DNA from: Enchytraeus crypticus
Taxonomy: Eukaryota > Annelida > Clitellata > Enchytraeida > Enchytraeidae
NCBI GenBank assembly: GCA_905160935.1
Contig: CAJHZI010000811.1
Span: 354,501-418,500, forward strand
Direction: 5' to 3'
Length of the DNA stretch: 64,000 bases
In this document: positions 33,955 to 44,600 of the stretch, piece by piece
How positions within the stretch are numbered: the stretch's first letter is position 1
Layout: every line of letters begins with the position of its first letter
Notes under the pieces: model-generated
What the model saw: the letters and a program-made list of their open reading frames with translations, nothing else
What the model was told of the DNA's origin: nothing
Databases searched by the model: none
Program-made: the position numbers and the translations under genes

Positions 33955-34915
33955 ATTTTTAACTCATGAAAGAAAATGTAATAGGAAATGACGAAGTAGA
34001 CCCTGATATAATGAATAAGGAAATATGCAATCTGACGATATTCCAGCATAATTCTTGACAATGACAGAGAGTCAGACACTCAACAAGTTAGGTGAAGTAT
34101 GTACAGAAACTTGTGTATAAAGCCATTTAGCCAGAAGACTTTACCAAGTCAGTGATAATCCCAAACCCTGAAAAAGCCAATGCTGCGAAGTGTTCAGATA
34201 ATAAAACAATTAGCTTAATACCTCATGCCTCAATGATCTTATTAAAGATAATAAATAATCACTTTTAAATTGAAGCGGACATTATATTGAGTAAAAAACA
34301 ATTTGGTTTTATAAAATGTGTTATGTTATAAAAGGTGTTATGTATGTCCCTCGTGAACGAAGCTTACAAATATGGATCAAATGAAGTTTTTATATGTTTT
34401 GGGGACTTCGACAGGATTGAATGGATTACGATCATTATTATATATAGAAAAAGTAGGATCAGACTGAAGAGATAAATTACATAAACCAAAAGCGTCAGAC
34501 ATAAATACTTCATACTCCTAAATTATAAACTTTACATGAATGAAAGAGCTGTGATCAAGGCAAGAGTATTGAGAAAAAGACGAAATAAGATGTAGAGTAA
34601 AACTAGGTCACATCATTTCATCACCGTTGTTTAACATTTACGATGGAGAAGGACTTGGAAGACATTGTAGAAGAAATAAAAGTTAGAGGTAAAGTATTGC
34701 AAGACATGAGATTTGCAGATGAGCAAGAAATAAAAGCAGGAAGTGAGAATGAACTGCTCAAGGTAATGGATACTCTGAACGAAATGGTATTGAAGTGCGG
34801 TACGCAGAAAATAAAAAACAAATGTGATGAAAGAAATTGTCAACATCACCATAAATGATACAAGACGTTATAAATACTTTGGTCACATATAACAGATGAT
34901 AATTACAGTGATTAA
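33955..34915 (+). mobile_element. LINE family A, degenerate plus-strand copy
   Basis: Fragments F-T-K-S-V-I-I-P-x-P (about 34140), S-L-I-P-H-A-S (34215), Q-F-G-F (34305), M-E-K-D-L-E-D-I-V-E-E-I-K-V (34643) and L-Q-D-M-R-F-A-D-E-Q follow the family A order with many frameshifts; the catalytic second Asp is Glu here. Confidence 0.8.
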
Positions 34916-34952
34916 GATATGGTAGCCAGAATCAAGAAGATAATGGATACTT

Positions 34953-35090
34953 TATGGCGACGTCGATAAGATACTCGACCACGGATCAGTATGTGCAGGG
35001 TTCAAATCCTGGGCTCGCCGGTCACTGATATCGTCTTCGAGTGAGGAAACTGATGTTAACCTTAGCTTTACTAGCTTTTACTAGGAGTTA
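34953..35090 (+). mobile_element. SINE family 1 (tRNA-derived), copy 1
   Basis: TGGCGACGTCGATAAGATACTCGACC, then GGATCAGT, a B box GGTTCAAATCC, GGGCTCGCC and a tail GTGAGGAAACTGATGTTAACC. The same order recurs at 40085, 47105 and 60960, all on the plus strand. Confidence 0.85.
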
Positions 35091-35099
35091 CTGTGGAGA

Positions 35100-35815
35100 A
35101 AGTAAAAGGAGATGTTGGAAAACGTAAGAGTCATTGGAAAGTAAAGGACACAGGGTGAATAACGAAAAAATTGAGCAATCGGAGAGTAGAAGGAAGGGTG
35201 AGATGATAAACGGAGATAGAGTAATAAGACAGGGAATGGAGCTAAGGAAGGTCACAGACTTTAAGTAGTTAAGGTCTATAATAGAGAATGATGATGAGTT
35301 GGAAAAGGAGGTTAATAGTAGGATTCAGGCTGGGTGGGTAAAGTGAAGGGCAGCTGTGTGATAGGAAAATACAACTAAGATTGAAAGGCAAATTTCACAG
35401 TTCTGTGGTACGGCCAGTAACGATTTATGGTTCAGAGGGTTGGGCCCAAAACAGGGAACTTTTACAGAGTTTGCATGTGGCTGAAAAGAGAATGCTATGT
35501 CTAATGTGTAGCAAAACAAGGAAGGAGAGAATGGAAAATGAATAAGTGAGCATTAATGCGAGTGTTGAGGGGATCAGCGATAGGTTGACTAAGTCGAGAT
35601 TGAGATTGTATGGGCATATGAGGATGCAATAAAGAGAGTTTAGAGGGAAGATTGGGCTGGATATTAAGCTAGAGAGAAGTAGACCACAACTGACATGGGA
35701 TGCAGTGAAAGAAGTATGTGAAAAATAGGGGATTGACTGATGACATAGTGTGGGACAGAGAAGATTGGAGAAGGTCTATTCGTATCCCGACACCCTAGAT
35801 AAATAGGGATTTTAA
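35100..35815 (+). mobile_element. LINE family E (RTE-like), C-terminal part
   Basis: The plus strand reads with frameshifts S-x-I-E-N-D-D-E-L-E-K-E-V-N-S-R-I-Q-A-G-W-V-K, V-R-P-V-T-I-Y-G-S-E-G-W-A, V-A-E-K-R-M-L-C-L-M-C, R-L-R-L-Y-G-H-M and R-E-D-W-R-R-S-I-R, typical of the end of RTE/BovB-type polyproteins. It ends at about 35815 before GGAAGATACCGATGA. Another 3' end of this family is at 610-770. Confidence 0.8.
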
Positions 35816-36086
35816 GGAAGATACCGATGAATAATAAATAACAGAATTACGTGACTAAATACTGCCGTCCTATTAGTATGATCAATTCAAGCTTTAGAGC
35901 ATTTGTTTAGATTTAGAGCCAAACTTATAACTAATACAGTATATCTTTAATTATTACATTATCTATAACTGCTTAACACTTATTGATGGCTTTTACAAAT
36001 AAACGTTCTCTTTCGCAAATCTTTATTTTATTAAACTATTATGAAGTACACTAAAAAGAATAAATCTGATATTCTAAAATAATTAC
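35816..36086. other. Intron DNA next to the Pointed-domain exon
   Basis: AT-rich, with no recognised repeat. Confidence 0.4.
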
Positions 36087-36299
36087 CTGCAAATTTACAT
36101 TTACGCAAGAGCTCAAGATGAGTCCAGAAGATACTGTCCACATCATTTGGGAAAAGACTGTTAAACTCATCCAGTGTAAGGCGATATAAATCTTGACCAG
36201 TTAATTCGATGCTGTGAATGTCCAGTTCATTAAAACAGAAGTGTTCAGATGCCCAGTGAAGCCAGTACTTTACATGATCCGTCGTCCACTCTACAGGAT
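36087..36299 (-). CDS. GABPA: GABPA exon 5: Pointed (SAM/PNT) domain
   Basis: Acceptor ATCTATAAG, donor GCAG|GTAATT. The exon reads D-P-V-E-W-T-T-D-H-V-K-Y-W-L-H-W, L-T-G-Q-D-L-Y-R-L-T, F-P-N-D-V and I-F-W-T-H-L-E-L-L-R-K, the helical Pointed domain of ETS factors (protein-protein interaction). The first Asp codon is split with the exon at 41987, and the last G continues in exon 6 as Gly. Confidence 0.93.
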
Positions 36300-36438
36300 C
36301 TTATAGATAATAAACAGCCAAGCATATTGGAGACTGTCAGTATTTCACTAGCATCACATCGATTTCAAACACACCTCTACATATCTATGTAAGCAATTAT
36401 AGAAAATCTTAAATCTCCAAGAGTTTTCTCTAAGCATT

Positions 36439-36624
36439 TTAGAAATATTCTGATATATGCATCATTCGAGTGGTGTACTCTAATACTTCATGTTTCAAAA
36501 GGGTGTCGTCTTCAAGATTATGGTTTTGCTCTCCAGAAGACTCAGGCTCTGCTGAATCGTTCTTAGTCGGACATGAGTGATTTTTGTTTGCACTTGGGCC
36601 TTGTGGACTAGCTTTTGTTAACAG
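36439..36624 (-). other. Coding-like open segment upstream of the Pointed exon
   Basis: On the minus strand an open frame reads K-A-S-P-Q-G-P-S-A-N-K-N-H-S then D-S-A-E-P-E-S-S-G-E-Q and D-D-T-L-L-K-H-E, ending at TAA 36441. The composition (Ser, Pro, Glu, Asn) is that of a disordered linker. An AG precedes it at about 36613 and a possible donor GTATTA follows H-E, but its phase does not fit a cassette between exons 4 and 5. It may be chance, or an alternative exon. Confidence 0.2.
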
Positions 36625-37064
36625 GAAATATTTTAAATGTCAGGATCAAGACATAAAATCCTTAACAATAGCCAATGTACCTGAATAAAAGGAATAATGA
36701 TATGTTTCTTTATAATTTCGCTCTTCATTCCCCTCATGCAAATCTTATCTTACTGTATATATTAATTAGCTTAAAAGACTATCAAAGTTGTAGTTAATCA
36801 GTTAAAGTAGTTACACATAACTAGACAAAGTTTAAGATTATGGACGATATCAGGCTGAAGATGCCGGGAATTCAATGTCTAAACGTTAAGAATACAAATG
36901 CTATAGTAATTAAAATTGAGGGAATTCAAAATGGCAAGGCAAACAAGCTATATTGCAATGAACCTGTCGTAAAAAATGTGATATTGCCTTTAGATGTTTT
37001 GCAACAGCACTTTTGCAATAAAGACTTTGAGGCATAGTTTATTATTGGTCTAATATAGTACAAA

Positions 37065-37565
37065 ATAATGCATAGTACGCGATTGGAACAAGTAAGAAGC
37101 TTGAAATATCTGGGCCACACCAGCACGGACGATGCAAAGTGTGACATGGAAATAAAATGTAAAATTGCACAGGTGAAAGATGCTTTCAGAATGAGAAAAA
37201 ACTACAAACAAAAGGCATTGAGGAAAATACAAAGATAAATATTGTGAAAACATTGGTATGGTTGACACTTCTATGTGGATGTGAACGTGGACATTAAAGA
37301 GATATCAGGAAACTGGAAGCACTGGAACTGTGGATATGAAGAAGGATGAAAAAGATTAGTTGGACTGACAAAATTACAAATTAAAAAGTTCTTGAAAAAG
37401 TCGGTCCCGAGAGACAATTAATATGATAAAAATTTGAAGAAAATCTGGATGGAACATATTATAGGGGGGGGGGGGTGATTTGTTAAAGGATGCAGTAAAG
37501 GAATTATGACAGGGAAAAGAGTTAGAAGACCGAGATATAGGATGTTGGATGATCTGATAACAATT
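37065..37565 (+). mobile_element. LINE family A, plus-strand 3' part
   Basis: L-E-Q-V-R-S-L-K-Y-L-G-H-T-S-T-D-D (from 37083), K-I-N-I-V-K-T-L-V-W-L-T-L-L-C-G-C-E and E-A-L-E-L-W match family A; a poly-G run of 13 interrupts it at about 37465. It ends near G-R-R-P-R-Y-R-M-L-D-D-L. Confidence 0.8.
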
Positions 37566-38100
37566 TCACATTGTCAGGGACCTGATTCTACAATTTAATC
37601 TGAGGTAAAATGACGTCCTGAGATTAAATGTTCCAATAATATGCCTCTCATAATTTATTTTGGAATCTTTGCCTGTCCTCGATTTTCCACTGAATCTAGA
37701 TATCCTACTAATCGATTAATAACTTCAATGACTGTATTAAAGTAAATATTAATTTAATACGAAAAGAAATACAAATAATACACGAATATGCAGTACAACG
37801 AAAATTAAAATGATTTCAAATGGTACGTGTAAGCTAATTTTGTATAACTTAAAATTATACTTTTCTATCGAATTACAGTTCACTTTAAATATCGCAATAG
37901 CAAGTACTTTACGTAAAATACAAATACTTTCGACACATAAATTAGTACAACGCTCTCTACCACAAATTCCTACACTTTACTTCCTCTCGACTATTCGCCT
38001 ACTTGGATTCCTTCTAGTATAATCCCTACGTTAGATTATATCGGTGAACCTCTCTTCCAGTTTGATCACCTACAGATCACTCTCTTCACATAGACTGTTT
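37566..38100. other. Intron DNA without assignable content
   Basis: No repeat or exon recognised. Confidence 0.4.
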
Positions 38101-38104
38101 GATG

Positions 38105-38225
38105 TACTGGACTCCGGTTCCAGTTTGACCGGATTCCGGCATTTTTTGAAAATCCAGTTCCGTCAAATTTTGCCAAATCCGGCCCGATATGCTACCGGAT
38201 TTGGTAAACATATTTTGATATAAAA
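38105..38225. repeat. CCGG-rich interspersed repeat
   Basis: GACTCCGGTTCCAGTTTGACC, GGATTCCGG, AAATCCGG and ACCGGATTTGG motifs alternate, resembling the TTCGG iterons of hAT ends at 18001-19663 but of different sequence. The element borders are not visible. Confidence 0.45.
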
Positions 38226-38269
38226 AGTAATAAATTTATATTTCAAAATGTGCTGAAAATTTACCTCAA

Positions 38270-38576
38270 AGAAGAAGAACATAAGACTTAATGATGATTA
38301 TTTGATTAAGCATACATGTCGCAATGGTGATGCTTTTATAGTCTATTTTGATAACTTGGTTAATGATTCAATGACTGAGGCAATTAATGACTTCAAGAAG
38401 ATGACTTGATAGAGTATATACTGATATCCTAATTAATTAATTGCCTTAATAATGATGACTGAATGAGCATAAATTGGTAAAGTAGTTATAATGATTAGTG
38501 ATGATAAATAGACTGAACATATTATATTGATAACAAAGTTAATTATTCAATGATGATGATTTTATTGAGCCTGTTA
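38270..38576. repeat. Degenerate TGATGATTGA-type repeat
   Basis: About four units of 60-80 bases with GATAACTTGGTTAAT-[GAT]-ATTCAATGATGATGA. The same text resumes at about 40021-40085, so the element at 38577-39918 and the palindrome at 39925-40020 lie within this repeat. Confidence 0.6.
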
Positions 38577-39920
38577 ATTCCCTGACTTTTCCAGTGTGCC
38601 TCGACATTTCATTGCCATCGCAGCATCGATTCAATGTTGGAAAACAATGTCAGAAATGATTTCTAAACAATATGCACTTTGCTATTTCATTTTACACTGA
38701 TAGATCTACATGGTATCAAATTAGGCAAGTATCAGCATTCATGCGATTATTTTGTAACACCATTTTCTTTATGATAAGCACTGAAGTCTTGCAAATACTT
38801 TGTATATATTTATAAAAGTGATGCCTATAACTTATCTAAACCATCAAATAAGTAAATAATTAAATAGGCTAACCAATTAGATAACAGGGCGTACGCAACG
38901 TACAGTCTTGCTTGAAGAGATGTAATTTTGCTATCAATTGCTACTGCTTCGGCATTCATTTCTGACAGTTTTTGTTTCTTCCACTGCTTGAGACTATCTA
39001 TCATTAGTTTACGCTTCCTCTCTTCACTGGCACGCTTTTCTCCTTCAGATTGTTGTTCTTTCGTCAATCTGAGTGCATTCTGATAAGTGGCATGAGACTG
39101 CATAACACAGGCTATCATCTTGCTTGATAAGTCTATTTTAGTTACCTCCACACCTGCTAGAAAAATTTCATCAAAAACTATTCTTTGTGCCACAACAGAG
39201 CTTTTCTCCATGTTGTCAATTAGGAGCTCCTTATTTATTAAGAACCTAGATTCTACGGACGCATTGCCATGAGAGAGTCAAAATCATTTTAATAACTTTC
39301 CACAATCGTGATTTCTTAAGATTGCTTGGTACAAAAATTACCTGGTACAAAAATCTTAGAATAAAATTCATCAAGGTTTTGATCCCTATTATAGCTGCTT
39401 AACCTTTCTTACATTTGGTTTGTGCCAATGAACAGAGTTCAGTAAAAGAAGACTTAGTGGGTTGCAAGGGTTGCATATGTTTGAGTTTTTCAGTACATAA
39501 TTGCTGAAGTGAGTAGCCAAACCATAGTTTATTCTGTATGATGCTTTTGTCCTGCCTAGACTAAACTTTTTAGCCACCTTTGAATCGGGAAACATGGATT
39601 TAAGCAGATCTCAAGTGTCATCTGCAGGACGCATCGAGGCATGGCTTTTGACCATTTTCAAACAATACAGAATTTCCGCGCGAAAGACTTGATGATCTAA
39701 TAAATCGCATTCATCTTAAATGCTCCGACACCGCTGGTCTATGCAACTGCAGCAGTTTCTGATGTCGAGCTACAAGATGACGAGGTTGCTTCTAACTGTG
39801 AAAATGTTAAGAATGCCAACATTCTATTTTCCCTGACTTTTTCCATTTTTCCTGACTTTTCCCTGACCACTTTCAAATTCCTTGACTTTTTCCGGTTTTC
39901 CAGAAGAGTGGTCACCCCGT
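38577..39920 (-). mobile_element. hAT-like DNA transposon remnant
   Basis: The right end holds GGTGACCACTCTTCTGGAAAACC (read on the minus strand) followed by repeats of the [AG]AAAAAGTCAGGGAA type; the left end has CCCTGACTTTTCC. The minus strand encodes A-E-I-L-Y-C-L-K-M-V-K-S-H, M-F-P-D-S-K-V-A-K-K-F-S and G-R-T-K-A-S-Y-R-I-N-Y-G-L-A near 39710-39480. Later, in an open frame 39275-38825, come L-S-H-G-N-A-S-V-E-S-R-F and M-E-K-S-S-V-V-A-Q-R-I-V followed by a Lys/Glu coiled coil. I know the motifs S-H-G-x-A-x-V-E-R-G-F and M-F-P-D-S-x-I-A from uncharacterised transposase-like proteins of animals. The middle of the transposase is deleted. Confidence 0.55.
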
Positions 39921-39924
39921 AATG

Positions 39925-40020
39925 ATTATATGAAGCTTGAAAGACTTGATTGAACATAAACTTATAACCTCACTAGGTTATAAGTTTATGTTCAATCAAG
40001 TCTTTCAAGCTTCATATAAT
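39925..40020. repeat. Perfect palindrome, 46-bp arms, 4-nt loop
   Basis: Arms 39925-39970 and 39975-40020 are exact reverse complements; loop CACT. It starts within a few bases of the transposon end. Confidence 0.97.
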
Positions 40021-40084
40021 GGTTCAATGATGATGATTGATTGACCGAACGCTGATAACCTAGTTAATAACATAATAATGATGA

Positions 40085-40195
40085 TTTCCGAGAGCAGATC
40101 AGTATATGCGGGATTCAAATCCTTGGCTAGCATGTCATTGATATCGCCTTCGAGAGATGAAACTTACGTTAACATTGGCTTTATATAGTTTTTAA
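40085..40195 (+). mobile_element. SINE family 1, copy 2
   Basis: CAGATCAGTATATGCGGGATTCAAATCC, GTCATTGATATCGCCTTCGAG and ACGTTAACATTGGC; the left part is missing. Confidence 0.8.
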
Positions 40196-40257
40196 TATTA
40201 CAATTATAATATTGAATAATATATAATAATAACATTATAATATTTTTTAATATTACA

Positions 40258-40273
40258 ATTATATATATATATG

Positions 40274-40354
<81 letters not shown>

Positions 40355-40355
40355 T
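40258..40355. repeat. (AT)n microsatellite
   Basis: Long TA run with some TATG units. Confidence 0.97.
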
Positions 40356-40389
40356 ATATATATCTTGATTGATCTCCACTGAAGTAATG

Positions 40390-40433
40390 AAAATTGATAT
40401 AAACTTCAGAAGTTTATATCAATTTTCTATTCT

Positions 40434-40468
<35 letters not shown>

Positions 40469-40520
40469 TATACATGTATATATAAAGTAGAATTGAAAAT
40501 TGATATAAACTTCTGAAGTG
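40390..40520. repeat. Inverted repeat centred on (AT)n and ACATGT
   Basis: AAGTTTATATCAATTTTC and TCTACTTTATATAT (about 40408-40450) are mirrored by ATATAAAGTAGAATTGAAAATTGATATAAACTT (about 40477-40515, with one extra base). A smaller hairpin ATTGATATAAACTT/AAGTTTATATCAAT lies at 40392-40422. Confidence 0.9.
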
Positions 40521-40726
40521 TAGAATTTAGTGTTTCTCTTTAAGATGTCTATGAAATCTAATTTGCTTTATTTTAATAATATAATCTTGTTATTGGATTT
40601 GGATAACGAATATATTAAAAATCATCTGCTGAAATTTATCCGCTGCTATTTTTTCGTTGGCTTATTATTGAATTACCTTGCGACAAATTTATTGAAATAT
40701 ACTAAGACTAGGCCTACTCCATAATT

Positions 40727-40888
40727 TGAAAAAATACTTTCACTTTGTGATACTAGGAAATAAATACTTGTATTTTTACTTTTACTTTCGGATTTCTAAA
40801 AAAAATACATTTACTTCAACTTTTGGATTTCTAAAAATAAATACTTTTACTTTTTAGTTGAATAAATTAAAGTACTTTACCAGTGCTG
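40727..40888. mobile_element. hAT element terminal fragment
   Basis: Repeated TACTTTTACTTT strings and the end AAAGTACTTTACCAGTGCTG resemble the ends of the hAT at 25601-28835. The partner end was not found. Confidence 0.55.
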
Positions 40889-41380
40889 AGCTGGTCTACT
40901 TGGCATTTCGATATCTTTAAACATTTGAATGCGCTGATTGCATCCAGGCTAGGACCCCTAACTCATTAATTATTTCTTAGTGATAAACTGTTGGGTTCGT
41001 AGAAAGTTGGAGATAGAACATCGACGAATATTATTGGGCACTGTTGATAAATTCCCATAACTCGTAAAGGATTTCTTCAATTGCCTGAAACAGCGGAGAT
41101 CAATCAAGATGACTAATTGTCTTAGATTTCAAACAACCTGCAGTCACTGTTGTAACCATTTTTATTTCTATCGGTGACTTGAACATGCGAATGTATGGCA
41201 GGGTGTATGATCCTTTGTCGCCGATATGAATGAAATTTTAGATCTAACGGCTCCAGGCAGAAATTTATCAACTGATTGAATTGAGTCAAAGCACTGTTAA
41301 CAAGCAAAGCACAGAAGCGTCGGTTTCTTTGCTTACTGGATTGGGATGAAGAGTAAATATCAAAAATTGTATGACAAATC

Positions 41381-41583
41381 TTTGCGTATCATTCTTCCAT
41401 TTGCGGCCTCTTACTAGTGTGAAACGGGCTTATCAGCACTGATAACTATAAAAACGACACATCAAGCACGTCTCGGTGTTACAGCGGACCTGCATCTCTG
41501 TCTGAGCCATCTCTCATCTTGCTACGCTAAACTGGCGAAGAAACTAAAGTTCACGGAGCAATTTAGGACTGATCTGACTCTGT
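41381..41583 (+). pseudogene. hAT transposase C-terminal (dimerisation) fragment
   Basis: The frame reads L-P-F-A-A-S-Y-stop-C-E-T-G-L-S-A-L, T-I-K-T-T-H-Q-A-R-L, T-A-D-L-H-L-C-L-S, Y-A-K-L-A-K-K-L-K, the C-terminal block of ZBED/hAT transposases (usually C-E-x-G-F-S-x-L ... K-x-R-x-R-L ... D-L). One stop interrupts it. Upstream transposase sequence is not evident. Confidence 0.65.
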
Positions 41584-41986
41584 AAATGTATCGTACTGTG
41601 TACAATGTACATTTTATCCTGCAAAAGTGTATTTCGTTTCTAATACTTCTGACATTGCTTACTAGTGCTGTAGTTCAGAACAAAACAGCGGACTCAGGAT
41701 AATCAAATAATTATTATAATGTACATGTATGCTTTGAAAGTAATTTTTTAGTAATATTATTCTAAGGCTAGCCACTAGAGTCTTGACTACTAATATTTCA
41801 TTAGTAGTTGTCTCATACAGTATTTTTGGTAACTTTGTTCTTGTCTGATAAGATAAAATTAAGTGCTCCAGAGTTTCAGAAGATACAAAATTATACGCAT
41901 CATTGTAGAAAATTGAGAAATACTGCATTAGAGAATTAAAGCACTTAAAAAATATTGGCACAAAAGATATACATGAATGAGGATAC

Positions 41987-42163
41987 CTTTAGGAATGCCA
42001 AGATCATCCAATGACTGCCTGAACTGCTGATCCACTACCCACCTAGCAATATTATTGTCAGGGTTCCCAAGATCACCAGCGGCTGCACCTGACATGCGAA
42101 CTGCACGATTCCTGTATCTGGGTTTAAACTTTTGAACTCTCTGTGTTGCATCTATACCAGCTC
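41987..42163 (-). CDS. GABPA: GABPA exon 4: linker leading to the Pointed domain
   Basis: Acceptor TTTATTTGGCCTTTAG, donor AAAG|GTATCC. It reads A-G-I-D-A-T-Q-R-V-Q-K-F-K-P, then R-W-V-V-D-Q-Q-F-R-Q-S-L and D-D-L-G-I-P-K, which leads into D-P-V-E-W of exon 5 as in known GABPA (L-G-I-P-x-D-P). It joins exon 3 in phase 1. Confidence 0.9.
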
Positions 42164-42169
42164 CTAAAG

Positions 42170-42895
42170 GCCAAATAAACAAAAAATAGACAATATATAA
42201 TTCCTGTAACTCTAAGCTTACAATACACAGATTTGATATTTAATGACAGTATATTAACAAACTGAGAAGCATCTGAGAACGTAAAGTGGAATTAAATCGA
42301 ATAATATTAACCTTATCAAAACGACACTCAACAAATCTACAGCAAAAGCTAAGATGACAATATAATAATAGTTCTTTTATCAGACACGACACAGAAAAGC
42401 ACACACAGTTACATACAGGTAAACACAGATAAATATACAAGTACATTAATATTAGTCAGAAATTTAATGACAATCTTTGTAAGGCATCCTCCTAATGAAG
42501 TTACTGTCACTTACAGTTTAGAGAAATAATTTGATTACGCTTTATATTACGCTTTATTTTTATATACTAACAATTTAGTTTCATTGTTTTAATGTAATAT
42601 TTTATCTTAACTTGTTGAATTGTGTCTCATAAATTTTACTATACTATATTACCTATAACTTTCTACATTTCAGTATATATTTATTTTCTTAAAATTTACA
42701 ATAATGGCTTTTACATATTTGTTTTGAAGCTTTCACGTTTTTTACTGCACTTCTATCCTTGCACCTTTTTGTCCTAGAATGCTTTTCCTTTACTGTAATT
42801 CATTGATTTCTTTCTGCTTCACCCACAGAATGAAATCATTTCCTGTTTTCATGCCATAAATGCGCTTTCATGGTTCTTTATTTCTTTTTTTTTTT
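42170..42895. other. Intron DNA without assignable content
   Basis: AT-rich. The plus strand from about 42690 has Leu/Phe-rich translations only. No exon seen. Confidence 0.4.
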
Positions 42896-42899
42896 TAGC

Positions 42900-44600
42900 C
42901 CTCACTACTCCCCACATGACTAACCTTTTCACTTGCAATTCCATTGACCATATTTCGTCCTCGTGCAATTTTTCTTACCAAACTATACCGCATGCCTCCG
43001 TTTGTCAGTGCCTTGATTTTTTACCTTTGCCATACTTTTCCAAATCCTATCTTCATGTTGTTTCACTTAACCTCACTTCTAAACGACATTTAAATTTCTT
43101 TCCTTCCTTTTTCTTAATTCTCGCTGGCGATATGAATTGAATCCTGGCCCTGTTTCTTCTTCTAACTTGTCCACTTACTGTCCCAATGTTCGGTCTGCCA
43201 CTACAATTACAAATAATCAAAGCAAAACGTGAATAAATAAACGTGCAAAATTGCATGTGGTCATTAACTCATTTGCTTCTAGAACTATTAAAAGTTATCG
43301 TAAAGTCTCCTCCATCAATTTTTCTTCATTTTCTGCTGATATTATGGCTTCTTCATTATACTTCAATCCAACTTCAACTATTGCTAATTTTACACAGTAA
43401 TTTCCTCTCTGTGCTTTCGTCTTTACTGCACAAACATGCTCCTCTCTTAGTATTCTTGGTGCTCCAATCTGAGGAAACCCTTTATTTCTGATGAAATTCT
43501 TGTACAAAAATTCTTACCTTCAAACTAGAATCTAAAAATGGGAGAGAGATAAGAAAAATCCTCCTGAAATGTAAAAACCCACGCTCAAGGCTAACTTTTT
43601 TTTAAACAAAGTACGTTAGTTGATCATATGACCTCCTCCTCCGTGAGTTTTTACTTTAGGAACTTGATCTTGTAGAATCAAAACTGCTCCAAAAAACTTT
43701 GGTAACAGTTAATCTACACCCCCCCTCAAAAAAACGAAGCAGCCAATTCTTCCATCTATTTTCAAAATCTTGCTCTCACTCCTACTCTCAAGGCTAAAAG
43801 CCTTGGTGTCATATTTGATGAAAATCTTGGCTTCAAGTATCATATCTCATTCAACTGTCATTCATCTTTCTTCCAGATCCGTCAAATCAGACAGATACAG
43901 TCATTTCTTAATAAAAATTCATCCGTAATTCTTGCAAACTCGATAGTCTCATTCTTAATTTGACTACTATAATTCATTGCTATATGGCTTACCTTCTTCA
44001 TCTCTCATGCGTTCGCAACTCGTTCAGAATTCTCTAGTACGTGTTGTCTGTCGATCATTAAGGCTTCAAGCCACCTCTAGTTCCTAGTTTAAATTTTTTT
44101 ATTGGCTTCCCATGGTTCAAGGAATTAAGTATAAAATTGCTGTGTTAACTTACTGAACACTTCTCTTTGGTAAACCTTCATGCCTTTCTGATCTCCAAAT
44201 CCAATATCAACCTTCTCGTAAGCTTCGTTCTTTCGATGCCAAACTAGTCGAAATATTTTTCCTAGTATTCTCACTTCGTTAGGTATAGACATTCATGTTC
44301 TTTCTCAGCTCCTACTGTTTGGAACTCTCTGCCTCCTGATCTTCACTAATGTTCTACTACTTACACTTTCTGTTGTAGGTTGAAAACACAGCTTTTCCCA
44401 CCATAGACATTTTCATCTTGCCTGTTTTTTTATCACCTGACAGGCACCGTTTAGGATCTTTTTCTTTCTCTTCAGCACTTGTTTTTTCAGATCCATTTGG
44501 GGTGAATCGATTTGTAGTGGCATGTGATGGGGCACGTCTCTGACATCATCCTTGTATGAGGAAATGGACGTTAAATCTTTAATATTATTATTATACAGAT
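42900..44600 (+). mobile_element. LINE family F, endonuclease and 3' end
   Basis: It starts with weak endonuclease-like text (L-I-L-A-G-D-M-N near 43120). From about 43735 it gives K-S-L-G-V-I-F-D-E-N-L-G-F-K-Y-H-I and I-R-Q-I-R-Q-I-Q-S-F, and later T-L-C-L-L-I-F-T. The usual RT core is deleted (about 43500-43740). The tail reads GACATCATCCTTGTATGAGG, AAATGGACGTTAAATCT and (ATT)n, and it closely matches the 3' tail of SINE family 1. Confidence 0.6.

Noticed and set aside
34981-35020. tRNA gene
   Set aside because: A and B boxes are present, but there is no acceptor stem and the unit recurs with a shared 3' tail, so it is a SINE. The same holds at 45117, 46905 and 47110.
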